DNA of 64,000 bases from Pseudomonas sp. ADAK18 (GTDB lineage Bacteria > Pseudomonadota > Gammaproteobacteria > Pseudomonadales > Pseudomonadaceae), in contig NZ_CP052859.1 of NCBI RefSeq assembly GCF_012935695.1, positions 4,257,001 through 4,321,000 on the forward strand. The letters are read 5' to 3'. How positions within the stretch are numbered: position 1 is the stretch's first letter; every line of letters starts with the position of its first letter. Shown here one piece after another: positions 20,229 to 31,160 of this stretch. The position numbers and the translations under genes were made by a program. Under the pieces are notes generated by a model, which was not told the origin of the DNA, did not search any database, and saw nothing but the letters and a program-made list of their open reading frames with translations.

Positions 20229-21152
20229 ATGATGAGCGCAAGGCACTTTCTCTCCCTGATGGATTGCACGCCCGAAGAGCTGGTCAGCGTGATCCGTCGA
20301 GGCATTGAGCTTAAAGACCTGCGTAACCGCGGCGTACTGTTCGAGCCTTTGAAAAACCGCGTGCTCGGGATGATTTTCGAGAAGTCGTCCACCCGCACCC
20401 GCCTCTCCTTCGAAGCCGGGATGATCCAGCTCGGCGGCCAAGCCATCTTCCTCTCGCCACGGGACACCCAACTGGGTCGTGGTGAACCTATCAGCGATTG
20501 CGCCATTGTCATGTCGCGCATGCTCGATGCGGTGATGATCCGTACCTTCGCCCACAGCACCCTCACCGAATTTGCCGCCAACTCCCGGGTACCGGTAATC
20601 AATGGCCTGTCCGATGACCTGCATCCCTGCCAACTGCTGGCCGACATGCAGACGTTCCTCGAACACCGTGGCTCGATCCAGGGCAAGACTGTGGCCTGGA
20701 TTGGTGACGGCAACAACATGTGCAACAGCTATATAGAAGCGGCAATCCAGTTCGACTTCCATCTGCGCATTGCCTGCCCTGAAGGCTACGAGCCCTCCGC
20801 AGAATTCCTCGCCAAGGCCGATGGCCGTGTACAAATCGTGCGCGACCCTCGGGACGCGGTCGTCGGCGCCCATCTAGTGAGCACCGACGTCTGGACCTCC
20901 ATGGGCCAGGAAGACGAAACCGCCAAGCGCCTGGCGCTGTTCGCACCGTTCCAAGTGACTCGTGCCCTGCTCGACCTGGCCGCACCGGACGTACTGTTCA
21001 TGCATTGCCTGCCGGCCCACCGGGGTGAAGAAATCAGCCTCGACCTGCTGGACGATCAGCGTTCGGTAGCCTGGGACCAGGCGGAAAACCGTCTGCACGC
21101 GCAAAAGGCCTTGCTCGAATTTCTCGTCGAACCGGCGTACCACCACGCATGA
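20229..21152 (+). CDS. argF: Ornithine carbamoyltransferase, anabolic
   Basis: Makes citrulline from ornithine and carbamoyl phosphate in arginine synthesis. The 307-residue protein has the carbamoyl-phosphate loop [10 protein letters not shown] (about 54-63), HPCQLLAD and the ornithine-binding [11 protein letters not shown]. Two adjacent ATG codons start it (20229 and 20232); the second gives the family N-terminus MSARHFLSL. Its stop overlaps the next gene by 4 nt. Length and motifs fit the biosynthetic ArgF rather than the catabolic ArcB form. Confidence 0.96.
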   Translation: MMSARHFLSLMDCTPEELVSVIRRGIELKDLRNRGVLFEPLKNRVLGMIFEKSSTRTRLSFEAGMIQLGGQAIFLSPRDTQLGRGEPISDCAIVMSRMLDAVMIRTFAHSTLTEFAANSRVPVINGLSDDLHPCQLLADMQTFLEHRGSIQGKTVAWIGDGNNMCNSYIEAAIQFDFHLRIACPEGYEPSAEFLAKADGRVQIVRDPRDAVVGAHLVSTDVWTSMGQEDETAKRLALFAPFQVTRALLDLAAPDVLFMHCLPAHRGEEISLDLLDDQRSVAWDQAENRLHAQKALLEFLVEPAYHHA

Positions 21153-22258
21153 GCCAGCCATTACTGCTGAATCTTCGCAATCTGGCGTGCGGTTATCAGG
21201 ATCAACGGGTGGTGCAGAACCTCAACCTGCACCTCAACGCTGGCGACATCGGTTGCCTGTTGGGTTCCTCAGGCTGCGGCAAGACCACCACCCTGCGGGC
21301 GATTGCCGGATTTGAGCCGGTGCATGAAGGGGAAATCAGCCTGGCGGGCGAAGTCATCTCCAGCGCCGGTTTTACCCTGGCCCCGGAGAAACGTCGGATC
21401 GGCATGGTGTTCCAGGACTACGCGCTGTTTCCTCACCTCAGTGTGGCCGACAACATCGCCTTCGGCATCCGCAAGCACCCGCAAAAAGACCGAGTCGTTG
21501 CCGAGCTGCTGGAACTGGTCAACCTCAAGAACCTGGGCAAGCGCTTCCCCCATGAGTTGTCCGGTGGCCAACAACAGCGTGTTGCCCTGGCGCGGGCATT
21601 GGCGCCGGAACCACAGCTACTGTTACTGGACGAACCCTTCTCCAACCTCGACGGTGAACTACGGCGCAAGCTCAGCCATGAAGTGCGCGACATCCTCAAG
21701 GCTCGAGGCACCAGTGCGATTCTGGTGACCCATGACCAGGAGGAAGCGTTCGCGGTGAGTGACCATGTTGGCGTGTTCAAGGAAGGTCGCCTGGAACAGT
21801 GGGATACGCCCTACAACCTTTATCACGAACCACTGACACCGTTCGTCGCCAGCTTTATCGGGCAGGGTTATTTCATTCGCGGGCGGCTGACAACGCCGGA
21901 ATCCGTCAGTACCGAGCTGGGTGAGTTGCGCGGCAATCGCGCCTATACCTGGCCGACTGGCGGCGCGGTAGATGTATTGCTGCGCCCGGATGACATCGTC
22001 TATGACCCGGACAGCGCGTTGAAAGCACGGATCGTCGGCAAGACCTTCCTCGGTGCGTCGACCTTGTATCGCTTGCAACTGCCAACCGGCGCCCAGCTGG
22101 AGTCGATCTTCCCCAGCCATGCTGATCATCAAGTAGGTGCTGAGGTTGGCATCCGTGTGGCGGCCGAGCATCTGGTGCTGTTCCAGGCCTCGGGCAGCAC
22201 AGCGGCGCAGATCCCTCAGGTCGAATCGGGCGTTCGGCGTCACAGCACCGCCAACTGA
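21149..22258 (+). CDS. ABC transporter ATP-binding protein, FbpC/PotA-like, orphan
   Basis: ABC ATPase of 369 residues. Walker [10 protein letters not shown] is near 39-47. The Q-loop [10 protein letters not shown], signature LSGGQQQR, Walker [12 protein letters not shown] and H-loop VTHDQEEA follow. A C-terminal TOBE-like domain starts at about residue 255. This architecture fits the iron(III)/spermidine/sulfate importer class. It overlaps argF by 4 nt (ATGA), the same pairing as PA3537-PA3538. No permease or binding-protein gene is adjacent, so its membrane partner must be elsewhere. Substrate is unknown; iron(III) is a guess from similarity to FbpC. Confidence 0.85.
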   Translation: MSQPLLLNLRNLACGYQDQRVVQNLNLHLNAGDIGCLLGSSGCGKTTTLRAIAGFEPVHEGEISLAGEVISSAGFTLAPEKRRIGMVFQDYALFPHLSVADNIAFGIRKHPQKDRVVAELLELVNLKNLGKRFPHELSGGQQQRVALARALAPEPQLLLLDEPFSNLDGELRRKLSHEVRDILKARGTSAILVTHDQEEAFAVSDHVGVFKEGRLEQWDTPYNLYHEPLTPFVASFIGQGYFIRGRLTTPESVSTELGELRGNRAYTWPTGGAVDVLLRPDDIVYDPDSALKARIVGKTFLGASTLYRLQLPTGAQLESIFPSHADHQVGAEVGIRVAAEHLVLFQASGSTAAQIPQVESGVRRHSTAN

Positions 22259-22272
22259 AGAAACCGAACACA

Positions 22273-22394
22273 AATGTGGGAGCGGCGATGCGACGATTCG
22301 ACTCGCTCGCGAAGCAGCGGATCAGTTGATGCATACTTGGCTGACACTCCGCCTTCGCGAGCAAGTCGAATCGTCGCACCGCCGCTCCCACATT
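22273..22394. repeat. Large inverted REP pair
   Basis: Two REP copies (AATGTGGGAGCGGCG and its complement) flank inner complementary arms around GCGACGATTCGACT/AGTCGAATCGTCGC. The whole region of about 120 nt can fold into one long hairpin. It lies between the convergent ABC ATPase and ybaK genes. Confidence 0.88.
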
Positions 22395-22400
22395 AGATCT

Positions 22401-22871
22401 TCATACCCGGCCAATCTGCGCAAACTTGGCCTGGGTATGCTCGGCCAACACCGCCGCAGCCAACTCCACCTCAAGCCCCCTCCTCCCCGCGCTGACAAAA
22501 ATTGTCGCAAAAGGCTGCGCCGTCACATCAATGAATGTGCGCAAACGCTTCTTTTGCCCCAGCGGACTGATTCCCCCCAGCAAATACCCGGTCGATCGTT
22601 GCGCGGCCGCCGGGTCGGCCATCTCGACTTTCTTCACCCCTGCCGCATGAGCCAAGGCCTTTAAATCCAGACTTCCGACGACCGGCACCACCGCCACCAG
22701 CAACTCGCCTTTTTCGCTGCTGGCCAGCAAGGTCTTGAACACCTGAGCAGGGTCAAGTCCCAGCTTTTCCGCGGCCTCCAGGCCATAGGACGCCGCCTTG
22801 GGGTCGTGTTCATAACTGTGGATACGATGTTCGGCGCGAACTTTTTTCAACAAGTCCAATGCGGGCGTCAT
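22401..22871 (-). CDS. ybaK: Cys-tRNA(Pro)/Cys-tRNA(Cys) deacylase YbaK
   Basis: Editing-domain protein that hydrolyses mischarged Cys-tRNA(Pro). The 156-residue protein is one YbaK/EbsC domain with the early HSYEHDP segment. The conserved core follows as [22 protein letters not shown], with the catalytic Lys region, and [17 protein letters not shown]. It lies alone, convergent with the ABC ATPase gene, and precedes glpF as PA3580 does in P. aeruginosa. Confidence 0.94.
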   Translation of the reverse strand: MTPALDLLKKVRAEHRIHSYEHDPKAASYGLEAAEKLGLDPAQVFKTLLASSEKGELLVAVVPVVGSLDLKALAHAAGVKKVEMADPAAAQRSTGYLLGGISPLGQKKRLRTFIDVTAQPFATIFVSAGRRGLEVELAAAVLAEHTQAKFAQIGRV

Positions 22872-23231
22872 GAAGGCTCCAGGCTTGGCATCAAGGTGGA
22901 AAAACGGATCACCAATTCTAGGCCAAGCCCGCGCAAAAGGCTCTAGTCCGACCCGCCCTGCGACGTATCCGAACAGGGAGTGACAGCCCTTTTATCAATC
23001 TCCTTCGCGATCATTCACCACACCAATAGTTAGAAAATGACCGATGGTTCACTTTCGACCTTTGACAGCCGTGTTTCTTGTCTATATTTTTTCGTTTCCG
23101 AATACTATAGAAACAGTCCTTCGGTACCCCAGCAGCAAGCCGCGAACAGGATGGGGATCCTCGCCACGGTGAAAATCGCCTCTTGCCCGTTATGACAAGA
23201 CGCCGGACAACAACAAAAACAGAGGTTTTCA
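22872..23231. other. glpF upstream region
   Basis: This 360-nt divergent region between ybaK and glpF has no gene. It holds a good sigma-70-like promoter (TTGACA at 23062, TATTTT at 23085) and an adjoining palindrome, given separately. The rest shows nothing notable. Confidence 0.5.
23062..23102 (+). promoter_or_regulatory. glpF promoter with candidate GlpR operator
   Basis: TTGACA at 23062-23067, a 17-nt spacer and TATTTT at 23085-23090 form a sigma-70 type promoter. Directly after it lies TTCGTTTCCGAA (23091-23102), with TTCG and CGAA half sites like the TTCG...CGAA core of glycerol regulon repressor sites. Binding there would block initiation. The operator assignment is inference. Confidence 0.5.
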
Positions 23232-24083
23232 ATGACAACTGCTCTTCAACAGCCTCCACTCTCAAGCCAATGCATGGCCGAATTCCTGGGGACCGCGTTG
23301 CTGATCTTCTTTGGTACCGGATGTGTTGCTGCGCTCAAGGTCGCGGGTGCCAGCTTTGGCTTGTGGGAAATCAGCATCATCTGGGGGATCGGCGTCAGCA
23401 TGGCGATCTACCTGAGCGCCGGTATTTCCGGGGCTCACCTCAATCCGGCCGTGAGTATCGCGCTGTGTATTTTTGCCGATTTCGACAAGCGCAAACTGCC
23501 GTTCTACATCATTGCTCAAGTGGCGGGCGCCTTCTGCGCAGCCGCGTTGGTTTATACGCTTTATAGCAACCTGTTTTTCGATTACGAACAAACCCACCAT
23601 ATGGTCCGCGGCTCCCAGGCCAGCCTGGAATTGGCGTCGGTGTTCTCCACCTACCCACACCCACTGCTGAGTACTGCCCAGGCATTCCTGGTGGAAATGG
23701 TCATCACCGCCATCCTCATGGGCGTGATCATGGCCCTGACCGACGACAACAACGGCTTGCCCCGTGGCCCGCTGGCCCCGCTATTGATCGGCTTGCTGAT
23801 CGCGGTAATTGGTAGCGCCATGGGCCCGCTGACCGGGTTTGCGATGAACCCAGCCCGTGACTTCGGCCCCAAACTGATGACCTTTTTCGCCGGTTGGGGT
23901 GAAATGGCCTTCACTGGTGGGCGCGATATCCCTTATTTCCTGATTCCGATTTTTGCACCCATTGTCGGTGCCTGCCTCGGCGCTGCCGCTTATCGCGGGT
24001 TGATTGCCCGTCACCTGCCTGGCGCCGCACCTGCTACAACTGACGCAGAAAACGCCGACACTGGCAAAACCCGAACTTCCTGA
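23232..24083 (+). CDS. glpF: Glycerol uptake facilitator (aquaglyceroporin)
   Basis: Inner-membrane channel of the MIP family that lets glycerol in by facilitated diffusion. The 283-residue protein has six hydrophobic helices and two half-helix motifs, HLNPAVS near residue 75 and FAMNPARDFGPK near residue 205. The Asp after the second motif is typical of glycerol channels. GAGG precedes the start. It is the first gene of glpF-glpK, with 78 nt to the kinase. Confidence 0.96.
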   Translation: MTTALQQPPLSSQCMAEFLGTALLIFFGTGCVAALKVAGASFGLWEISIIWGIGVSMAIYLSAGISGAHLNPAVSIALCIFADFDKRKLPFYIIAQVAGAFCAAALVYTLYSNLFFDYEQTHHMVRGSQASLELASVFSTYPHPLLSTAQAFLVEMVITAILMGVIMALTDDNNGLPRGPLAPLLIGLLIAVIGSAMGPLTGFAMNPARDFGPKLMTFFAGWGEMAFTGGRDIPYFLIPIFAPIVGACLGAAAYRGLIARHLPGAAPATTDAENADTGKTRTS

Positions 24084-24092
24084 CAGCGGTAG

Positions 24093-25667
<1,575 letters not shown>

Positions 25668-25764
25668 GCCAACGGCTGGACCTATATAGGGTTGTAACTG
25701 GCAGGGAGCAGATTCCTGCGTCATCATGGGCCACTTTTTTGTACGGCAGCCCAAAGGACGCCCC

Positions 25765-26520
25765 ATGAATCTGCCTCCCCGCCAGCAGCAAATCCTCGAA
25801 CTCGTCCGCGAACGCGGCTATGTAAGTATCGAGGAAATGGCGCAGTTGTTCGTTGTCACCCCGCAAACCATCCGCCGTGATATCAATCAACTCGCCCAAG
25901 ATAATCTGTTGCGTCGCTACCACGGCGGCGCGGCCTATGATTCCAGCGTCGAGAACACCGAGTACGCCATGCGTGCCGACCAGATGCGCGACGAGAAACA
26001 GCGCATCGGCGAAGCCATTGCCGCGCAGATCCCCGATCACGCCTCGCTGTTCATCAACATCGGCACCACCACCGAATCCATCGCCCGGGCGCTGCTGAAC
26101 CACAACCACCTGAAAATCATCACCAACAACCTCAACGTCGCCACGATGCTCAGTGCCAAGGATGACTTTGATGTGCTGTTGACCGGCGGCAACGTGCGCC
26201 GTGACGGCGGCGTGGTGGGCCAGGCCAGCGTGGACTTTATTAACCAGTTCAAGGTCGACTTTGCCCTGGTGGGTATCAGCGGTATCGATGAAGACGGCAG
26301 CCTGCTGGATTTCGATTACCAGGAAGTGCGAGTGTCCCAAGCGATCATCGCCAATGCGCGCAAGGTGATCCTGGCCGCGGACTCCAGCAAATTCGGGCGC
26401 AATGCCATGATTCGCCTGGGACCTATCAGCTTGATTGATTGCTTGGTCACCGATCAGCAGCCGGTTCCAGCGCTGGTGCAGTTGCTCAATCAGCACAAGA
26501 TTCGGCTGGAAGTGGTTTAA
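25765..26520 (+). CDS. glpR: Glycerol-3-phosphate regulon repressor
   Basis: DeoR-family repressor of the glp genes, released by glycerol 3-phosphate. The 251-residue protein has an N-terminal helix-turn-helix ([22 protein letters not shown]...TIRRDINQL) and a DeoR sensor domain with [12 protein letters not shown] as phosphate-binding loop. I start at the ATG at 25765; an upstream in-frame start at 25726 would add 13 residues. Its position between glpK and glpD matches P. aeruginosa. Confidence 0.95.
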   Translation: MNLPPRQQQILELVRERGYVSIEEMAQLFVVTPQTIRRDINQLAQDNLLRRYHGGAAYDSSVENTEYAMRADQMRDEKQRIGEAIAAQIPDHASLFINIGTTTESIARALLNHNHLKIITNNLNVATMLSAKDDFDVLLTGGNVRRDGGVVGQASVDFINQFKVDFALVGISGIDEDGSLLDFDYQEVRVSQAIIANARKVILAADSSKFGRNAMIRLGPISLIDCLVTDQQPVPALVQLLNQHKIRLEVV

Positions 26521-26548
26521 CTCTCCGTCAGCTTCATCGCCTGTTCCA

Positions 26549-26578
26549 CCGCCATCGCGGGCTTGCCCGCGATGGCGG
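26549..26578. repeat. Single REP hairpin
   Basis: Perfect inverted repeat CCGCCATCGCGGGC facing GCCCGCGATGGCGG across TT. It lies 28 nt after glpR and may end or stabilise the glpFKR transcript. Confidence 0.85.
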
Positions 26579-26712
26579 ATTAGCTCACGAGACATTTCTT
26601 GAGTCGGTCTCCCGACTCACGTTCACAAATTTTCCTTTTCCTGCCCTTCGATCAGTATTTTCAATCGAAGTCGGGTGGCTGTGCCCGCGTTTATAGGCTA
26701 CCATTTTCGCAA

Positions 26713-26745
26713 ATGAACATTAATGTTCGAATTCCAATACGAAAA
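26713..26745 (+). promoter_or_regulatory. Candidate GlpR operator upstream of glpD
   Basis: A palindrome GAACATTAATGTTC is followed by TTCGAATTCCAATACGAA, which contains TTCG and CGAA half sites as at glpF. E. coli GlpR sites have the form ATGTTCGN6CGAACAT (established), and the ATGTTCGAA half is present here. It lies 20-50 nt before the glpD start. Confidence 0.45.
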
Positions 26746-26763
26746 AGATTGCGAGGCCAGCCG

Positions 26764-28302
26764 ATGAACCCTTCTACCTTGCCTGCTCCACCGCTTGCCG
26801 AAGTCTATGACGTCGCCGTTATTGGCGGCGGGATCAACGGCGTCGGCATTGCAGCAGACGCAGCCGGTCGCGGTTTGTCGGTATTCCTTTGCGAAAAGGA
26901 CGACCTGGCCAGCCACACCTCCTCAGCCAGCAGCAAGCTGATCCACGGCGGCCTGCGCTACCTTGAACATTACGAATTCCGCCTGGTGCGCGAAGCCCTG
27001 GCTGAACGGGAAGTACTGCTGGCCAAGGCCCCGCACATCGTCAAGCAAATGCGTTTTGTCCTGCCGCACCGCCCGCACCTGCGCCCAGCGTGGATGATTC
27101 GTGCCGGCCTGTTCCTGTATGACCACCTGGGCAAGCGGGAAAAGCTCGAAGGTTCGAAAAGCCTCAAGTTCGGTCCGGACAGCCCGCTGAAAAGCGAAAT
27201 CACCAAAGGTTTCGAATATTCCGATTGCTGGGTCGACGACGCCCGCCTGGTGGTACTCAACGCCATGGCCGCACGGGAAAAAGGTGCCCATATCCACACC
27301 CAGACCCGTTGCGTCAGCGCTCACCGCAGCAAAGGCCTGTGGGAAATGAACATGGAACGGGCTGATGGCAGCCTGTTCTCGATCCGCGCCAAGGCGCTGG
27401 TGAACGCAGCCGGCCCTTGGGTTGCCAAGTTCATCAAGGACGACCTGAAGCTGGACTCGCCGTACGGCATCCGCTTGATTCAGGGCAGCCACCTGATCGT
27501 GCCGAAACTGTACGAAGGCGCCCACGCGCACATTCTGCAGAACGAAGACCAACGCATCGTCTTCACCATTCCGTACCTGAACCACTTCACCATCATCGGC
27601 ACCACCGACCGCGAGTACACCGGCGACCCGGCAAAAGTAACGATTACCGAAGGCGAAACCGACTACATGCTGAATGTGGTCAACGCTCACTTCAAAAAAC
27701 AGCTGAGCCGCGACGATATCGTCCGTACCTATTCCGGCGTGCGTCCGCTGTGCAATGACGAGTCCGATAACCCATCGGCCATCACCCGCGATTACACCTT
27801 GTCGCTGTCCGGCAACACCGGCGAAGCGCCTCTGCTGTCGGTGTTCGGTGGCAAGCTGACCACCTACCGCAAGCTGGCGGAGTCAGCGATGGGTTATCTG
27901 GCACCGTTCTTCACACAGATGCGGCCGAGCTGGACCGCGAAGGCGCCATTGCCCGGCGGCGAAGACATGACCACACCAGAAGCCCTGGCCGCGGCGATTC
28001 GCAACAAGTTCGACTGGGTCCCGAGCGAGATCGCCCGACGCTGGTCCACCACCTACGGCAGCCGCACCTGGCGCCTGCTGGAAGGCGTGCAGTCGCTGGC
28101 GGACATGGGCGATCACCTCGGTGGCGGCCTCTACACCCGGGAAGTCGACTACCTGTGTGCCGAAGAGTGGGCTATGCACCCTGAGGACATCCTGTGGCGC
28201 CGCAGCAAGCTAGGGCTGTTCACCACCCCGGAGGAGCAGGCAAACGTGCAGCACTACCTGGACAAGGTTGAACAGAACCGCAGCAAGATTGAAGCGGCCT
28301 GA
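26764..28302 (+). CDS. glpD: Aerobic glycerol-3-phosphate dehydrogenase
   Basis: Membrane-associated FAD enzyme that oxidises glycerol 3-phosphate to dihydroxyacetone phosphate and feeds electrons to quinone. The 512-residue protein starts at the ATG at 26764. The Rossmann motif VIGGGINGVGIAADAAGRG sits near residues 20-38. Conserved SSKLIHGGLRYLE, NAAGPW and FGGKLTTYRKLAE follow. The longer open frame upstream crosses the probable promoter and is not used. A terminator follows 15 nt after the stop. Confidence 0.97.
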   Translation: MNPSTLPAPPLAEVYDVAVIGGGINGVGIAADAAGRGLSVFLCEKDDLASHTSSASSKLIHGGLRYLEHYEFRLVREALAEREVLLAKAPHIVKQMRFVLPHRPHLRPAWMIRAGLFLYDHLGKREKLEGSKSLKFGPDSPLKSEITKGFEYSDCWVDDARLVVLNAMAAREKGAHIHTQTRCVSAHRSKGLWEMNMERADGSLFSIRAKALVNAAGPWVAKFIKDDLKLDSPYGIRLIQGSHLIVPKLYEGAHAHILQNEDQRIVFTIPYLNHFTIIGTTDREYTGDPAKVTITEGETDYMLNVVNAHFKKQLSRDDIVRTYSGVRPLCNDESDNPSAITRDYTLSLSGNTGEAPLLSVFGGKLTTYRKLAESAMGYLAPFFTQMRPSWTAKAPLPGGEDMTTPEALAAAIRNKFDWVPSEIARRWSTTYGSRTWRLLEGVQSLADMGDHLGGGLYTREVDYLCAEEWAMHPEDILWRRSKLGLFTTPEEQANVQHYLDKVEQNRSKIEAA

Positions 28303-28317
28303 CATACCCGCCACGAC

Positions 28318-28352
28318 AAAGCCCCTGCGCCGAAAGGTTCAGGGGCTTTTTT
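28318..28352 (+). terminator. Terminator of glpD
   Basis: Arms AAAGCCCCTG and CAGGGGCTTT with a GC-containing loop, followed by a run of T. 15 nt after the glpD stop. Confidence 0.9.
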
Positions 28353-28367
28353 ATGGCCATTCAAATA

Positions 28368-28412
28368 GTCGGTTTTCCGAACACCATGCCATCGCTGATT
28401 CGGTTTGCCGGA
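28368..28412 (+). promoter_or_regulatory. Two AauR-like enhancer sites
   Basis: GTCGGTTTTCCGAA at 28368-28381 and TTCGGTTTGCCGGA at 28399-28412 each match TTCGGN4CCGAA with one mismatch. That is the AauR motif I recall from P. putida. They lie about 77-121 nt upstream of the -24 element, the usual enhancer distance. aauR itself is encoded downstream in the same cluster. Confidence 0.75.
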
Positions 28413-28488
28413 TCAGGCCCTTGAAAGCCTTCAGTCATATAAAGTTAATATTGTTATAAATCATACAGTTAATAACTTATTTAAAGCC

Positions 28489-28504
28489 TGGCACGACTCA
28501 TGCT
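28489..28504 (+). promoter_or_regulatory. Sigma-54 promoter of aatJQMP
   Basis: TGGCACGACTCATGCT matches the sigma-54 consensus TGGCACGN4TTGCW at all but one position, with GG-N10-GC spacing exact. It lies about 117 nt before the aatJ start and downstream of the AauR-like sites. Confidence 0.88.
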
Positions 28505-28620
28505 CTACACTCGTAGTGCGATTGCCTGAGGTGCCTCAGGAGCCGCCATAGGCATTCGCTGTACAAATAAGGGCCGTCTTAACCGGCTTCATAAAAAAAA
28601 CAAATGTCGAGGAAGTATTG

Positions 28621-29547
28621 ATGCGCATCGTTCCCCATATTTTGGGCGCAGCTATCGCTGCTGCTCTGATCAGCACTCCAGTTTTCGCCGCCGAACTCAC
28701 CGGCACGCTGAAGAAAATCAACGACTCCGGCACTATCACTCTCGCTCACCGCGACAGCTCCATTCCGTTTTCCTATATCGCGGATGGTTCGGGCAAACCC
28801 GTGGGCTACTCCCACGACATTCAGCTGGCCATCGTTGAAGCCCTGAAAAAAGACCTGAACAAACCCGACCTGAAGGTCAAGTACAACCTGGTCACCTCGC
28901 AAACTCGTATCCCGCTGATTCAGAACGGCACCGCGGACGTCGAGTGCGGCTCCACCACCAACAACGCCGAACGCGCCCAACAGGTGGACTTCACGGTCAA
29001 CATGTTCGAAATCGGCACCCGCCTGCTGGTCAAGAAAGACAAGGACGGCAAGCCGTCCTACAGCGATTTCGCTGACCTGAAAGGCAAGAACGTCGTGACC
29101 ACCGCCGGCACCACGTCCGAGCGCATCATCAAAGCGATGAACGCCGACAAGCAGATGGGCATGAATGTCATCTCCGCCAAAGACCACGGCGAATCCTTCC
29201 AGATGCTGGAAAGCGGCCGCGCCGTAGCCTTCATGATGGACGACGCCCTGCTGGCAGGTGAAGAAGCCAAGGCCAAGAAGCCCGATGACTGGGTTATCAC
29301 CGGTACTCCACAGTCCTTTGAAGCTTACGCTTGCATGGTTCGCAAAGACGATCCGGCCTTCAAGAAAGCCGTGGATGACGCCATCGTCGGCCTGTACAAA
29401 TCCGGCGAAATCAACAAGATCTACAGCAAGTGGTTCGAAAGCCCGATTCCACCTAAAGGCCTGAACCTGAACTTCCCGATGAGCGACAAGGTCAAGGAGC
29501 TGATCGCCAATCCGAGCGACAAGCCCGCGCCTGACGTAAAAATCTGA
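28621..29547 (+). CDS. aatJ: Glutamate/aspartate ABC transporter, periplasmic binding protein
   Basis: Solute-binding protein of a PAAT-family importer, captures acidic amino acids in the periplasm. The 308-residue protein has a signal peptide ending TPVFAAEL near residue 23. The SBP type 3 fold includes HRDSSIPFSYIADGSGKPVGYSHDI and GTTSERIIKAMNADK. The long C-terminal ending (PPKGLNLNFPMSDKVKELI) is typical of GltI/AatJ. First gene of aatJQMP, controlled by AauSR and sigma-54 in P. putida and P. aeruginosa (established). The ATG at 28621 follows GAGG. Confidence 0.94.
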   Translation: MRIVPHILGAAIAAALISTPVFAAELTGTLKKINDSGTITLAHRDSSIPFSYIADGSGKPVGYSHDIQLAIVEALKKDLNKPDLKVKYNLVTSQTRIPLIQNGTADVECGSTTNNAERAQQVDFTVNMFEIGTRLLVKKDKDGKPSYSDFADLKGKNVVTTAGTTSERIIKAMNADKQMGMNVISAKDHGESFQMLESGRAVAFMMDDALLAGEEAKAKKPDDWVITGTPQSFEAYACMVRKDDPAFKKAVDDAIVGLYKSGEINKIYSKWFESPIPPKGLNLNFPMSDKVKELIANPSDKPAPDVKI

Positions 29548-29566
29548 TTTCTGACTAACCTTATCT

Positions 29567-29592
29567 CCTGAGGGAGCCAACCCTCCCTCAGG
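29567..29592 (+). other. Intercistronic hairpin after aatJ
   Basis: Perfect 10-bp stem CCTGAGGGAG/CTCCCTCAGG with a 6-nt loop and no T run. Such hairpins after binding-protein genes commonly stabilise the upstream message and lower permease expression. Effect here is inferred. Confidence 0.65.
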
Positions 29593-29742
29593 CGTCTGTT
29601 ACTACCTGCTGGCTTTAATTTTGGAACACTCGACCTGGCGGTTTTCGAGCCGATCGTGTGTGCCTGGCGTTCACCGTCAGGCGGGAACGGATCTTCCCCA
29701 AGCGGGTGCTTGTACATTGATCGATCTCGAGGGGAGACCCTA

Positions 29743-30489
29743 ATGAATTACAACTGGGACTGGGGCGTGTTCTTCAAGTCCACCGGCGTTGGCAGCGAGA
29801 CTTATCTCGACTGGTACATCGCCGGTTTGGGCTGGACCATCGCCATCGCCGTCGTGGCATGGATCATCGCCTTGCTGCTGGGCTCAATACTGGGCGTCAT
29901 GCGCACCGTGCCAAACCGCCTCGTATCGGGCATCGCGACCTGCTACGTGGAACTGTTTCGTAACGTACCGCTGCTGGTTCAGCTGTTCATCTGGTATTTC
30001 CTGATACCCGACATGCTGCCGCAGAACCTGCAGGACTGGTACAAACAAGACCTGAACCCGACCACCTCGGCCTACCTGAGCGTTGTCGTGTGCCTGGGTC
30101 TGTTCACCGCCGCACGTGTTTGCGAACAAGTACGCACCGGCATCCAGGCACTGCCACGTGGCCAGGAAGCCGCTGCGCGCGCCATGGGCTTCAAGCTGCC
30201 GCAGATCTACTGGAACGTGCTGCTGCCCCAGGCTTACCGGATCATCATTCCGCCGCTTACCTCCGAGTTCCTCAACGTCTTCAAGAACTCCTCCGTGGCG
30301 TCGCTGATCGGCTTGATGGAGCTGCTGGCGCAAACCAAGCAGACCGCCGAGTTCTCCGCCAACCTGTTCGAGGCCTTCACCCTGGCCACGCTGATTTACT
30401 TCACCCTGAACATGAGCCTGATGCTGCTGATGCGTGTGATCGAGAAGAAAGTCGCAGTGCCCGGCCTGATCTCCGTGGGGGGTAAATAA
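29743..30489 (+). CDS. aatQ: Glutamate/aspartate ABC transporter permease AatQ
   Basis: Inner-membrane permease of the acidic amino acid importer, GltJ type. The 248-residue protein has about five to six helices. It carries the PAAT permease motif (FRNVPLLVQLFIWYF) and the ATPase-coupling EAA loop (RGQEAAARAMGFKLPQIYWNVLLPQAYR). I start at the ATG at 29743, preceded by GAGG; the frame extends upstream into the leader. Its stop codon overlaps the next start (TAATG). Confidence 0.94.
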   Translation: MNYNWDWGVFFKSTGVGSETYLDWYIAGLGWTIAIAVVAWIIALLLGSILGVMRTVPNRLVSGIATCYVELFRNVPLLVQLFIWYFLIPDMLPQNLQDWYKQDLNPTTSAYLSVVVCLGLFTAARVCEQVRTGIQALPRGQEAAARAMGFKLPQIYWNVLLPQAYRIIIPPLTSEFLNVFKNSSVASLIGLMELLAQTKQTAEFSANLFEAFTLATLIYFTLNMSLMLLMRVIEKKVAVPGLISVGGK

Positions 30490-31160
30490 TGGAATTCGAT
30501 TTCAGCGGCATCATCCCCGCCATCCCCGGCTTGTGGAATGGCATGGTCATGACCTTGAAGCTGATGGTCATGGGCGTGGTTGGCGGGATCATCATCGGCA
30601 CGATCCTGGCGTTGATGCGCCTGTCGTCCAATAAACTGCTGTCCCGCGTGGCCGGCGCCTATGTGAACTATTTCCGTTCGATCCCGCTGCTGCTGGTGAT
30701 CACCTGGTTCTACCTGGCGGTGCCATTCGTACTGCGCTGGATCACAGGCGAAGATACGCCGATCGGTGCATTCACCTCCTGCGTCGTGGCGTTCATGATG
30801 TTCGAGGCGGCGTACTTCTGCGAAATCGTGCGGGCCGGCGTGCAATCGATCTCCAAGGGCCAGATGGCCGCCGCACAAGCCATGGGCATGAGCTACAGCC
30901 AGACCATGCGCCTGATCATCCTGCCCCAGGCGTTCCGCAAGATGACCCCGTTGCTGCTGCAACAGTCGATCATCCTGTTCCAGGACACCTCGCTGGTATA
31001 CACCGTGGGCCTGGTGGACTTCCTCAACTCCGCCCGTTCCAACGGCGACATTATTGGCCGCTCCAATGAGTTCCTGATCTTCGCCGGTGTCGTCTACTTC
31101 ATCATCAGCTTTTCCGCCTCGCTGCTGGTCAAGCGTCTGCAAAAAAGGTTTGCCGTATGA
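30489..31160 (+). CDS. aatM: Glutamate/aspartate ABC transporter permease AatM
   Basis: Second permease subunit, GltK type, 223 residues. Motifs: [15 protein letters not shown] near the start and the EAA loop [27 protein letters not shown]. It starts on the last base of the aatQ stop codon and overlaps aatP by 4 nt, so the three transporter genes are translationally coupled and expected in fixed ratio. Confidence 0.94.
   Translation: MEFDFSGIIPAIPGLWNGMVMTLKLMVMGVVGGIIIGTILALMRLSSNKLLSRVAGAYVNYFRSIPLLLVITWFYLAVPFVLRWITGEDTPIGAFTSCVVAFMMFEAAYFCEIVRAGVQSISKGQMAAAQAMGMSYSQTMRLIILPQAFRKMTPLLLQQSIILFQDTSLVYTVGLVDFLNSARSNGDIIGRSNEFLIFAGVVYFIISFSASLLVKRLQKRFAV

Larger units (their letters stand above)
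28303..28620. other. aatJ upstream control region
   Basis: A 318-nt gene-free stretch. It contains the glpD terminator, two AauR-like palindromes and a sigma-54 promoter, each listed separately. The segment 28440-28485 is very AT-rich, as expected for the DNA bend between enhancer and promoter. Confidence 0.7.
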
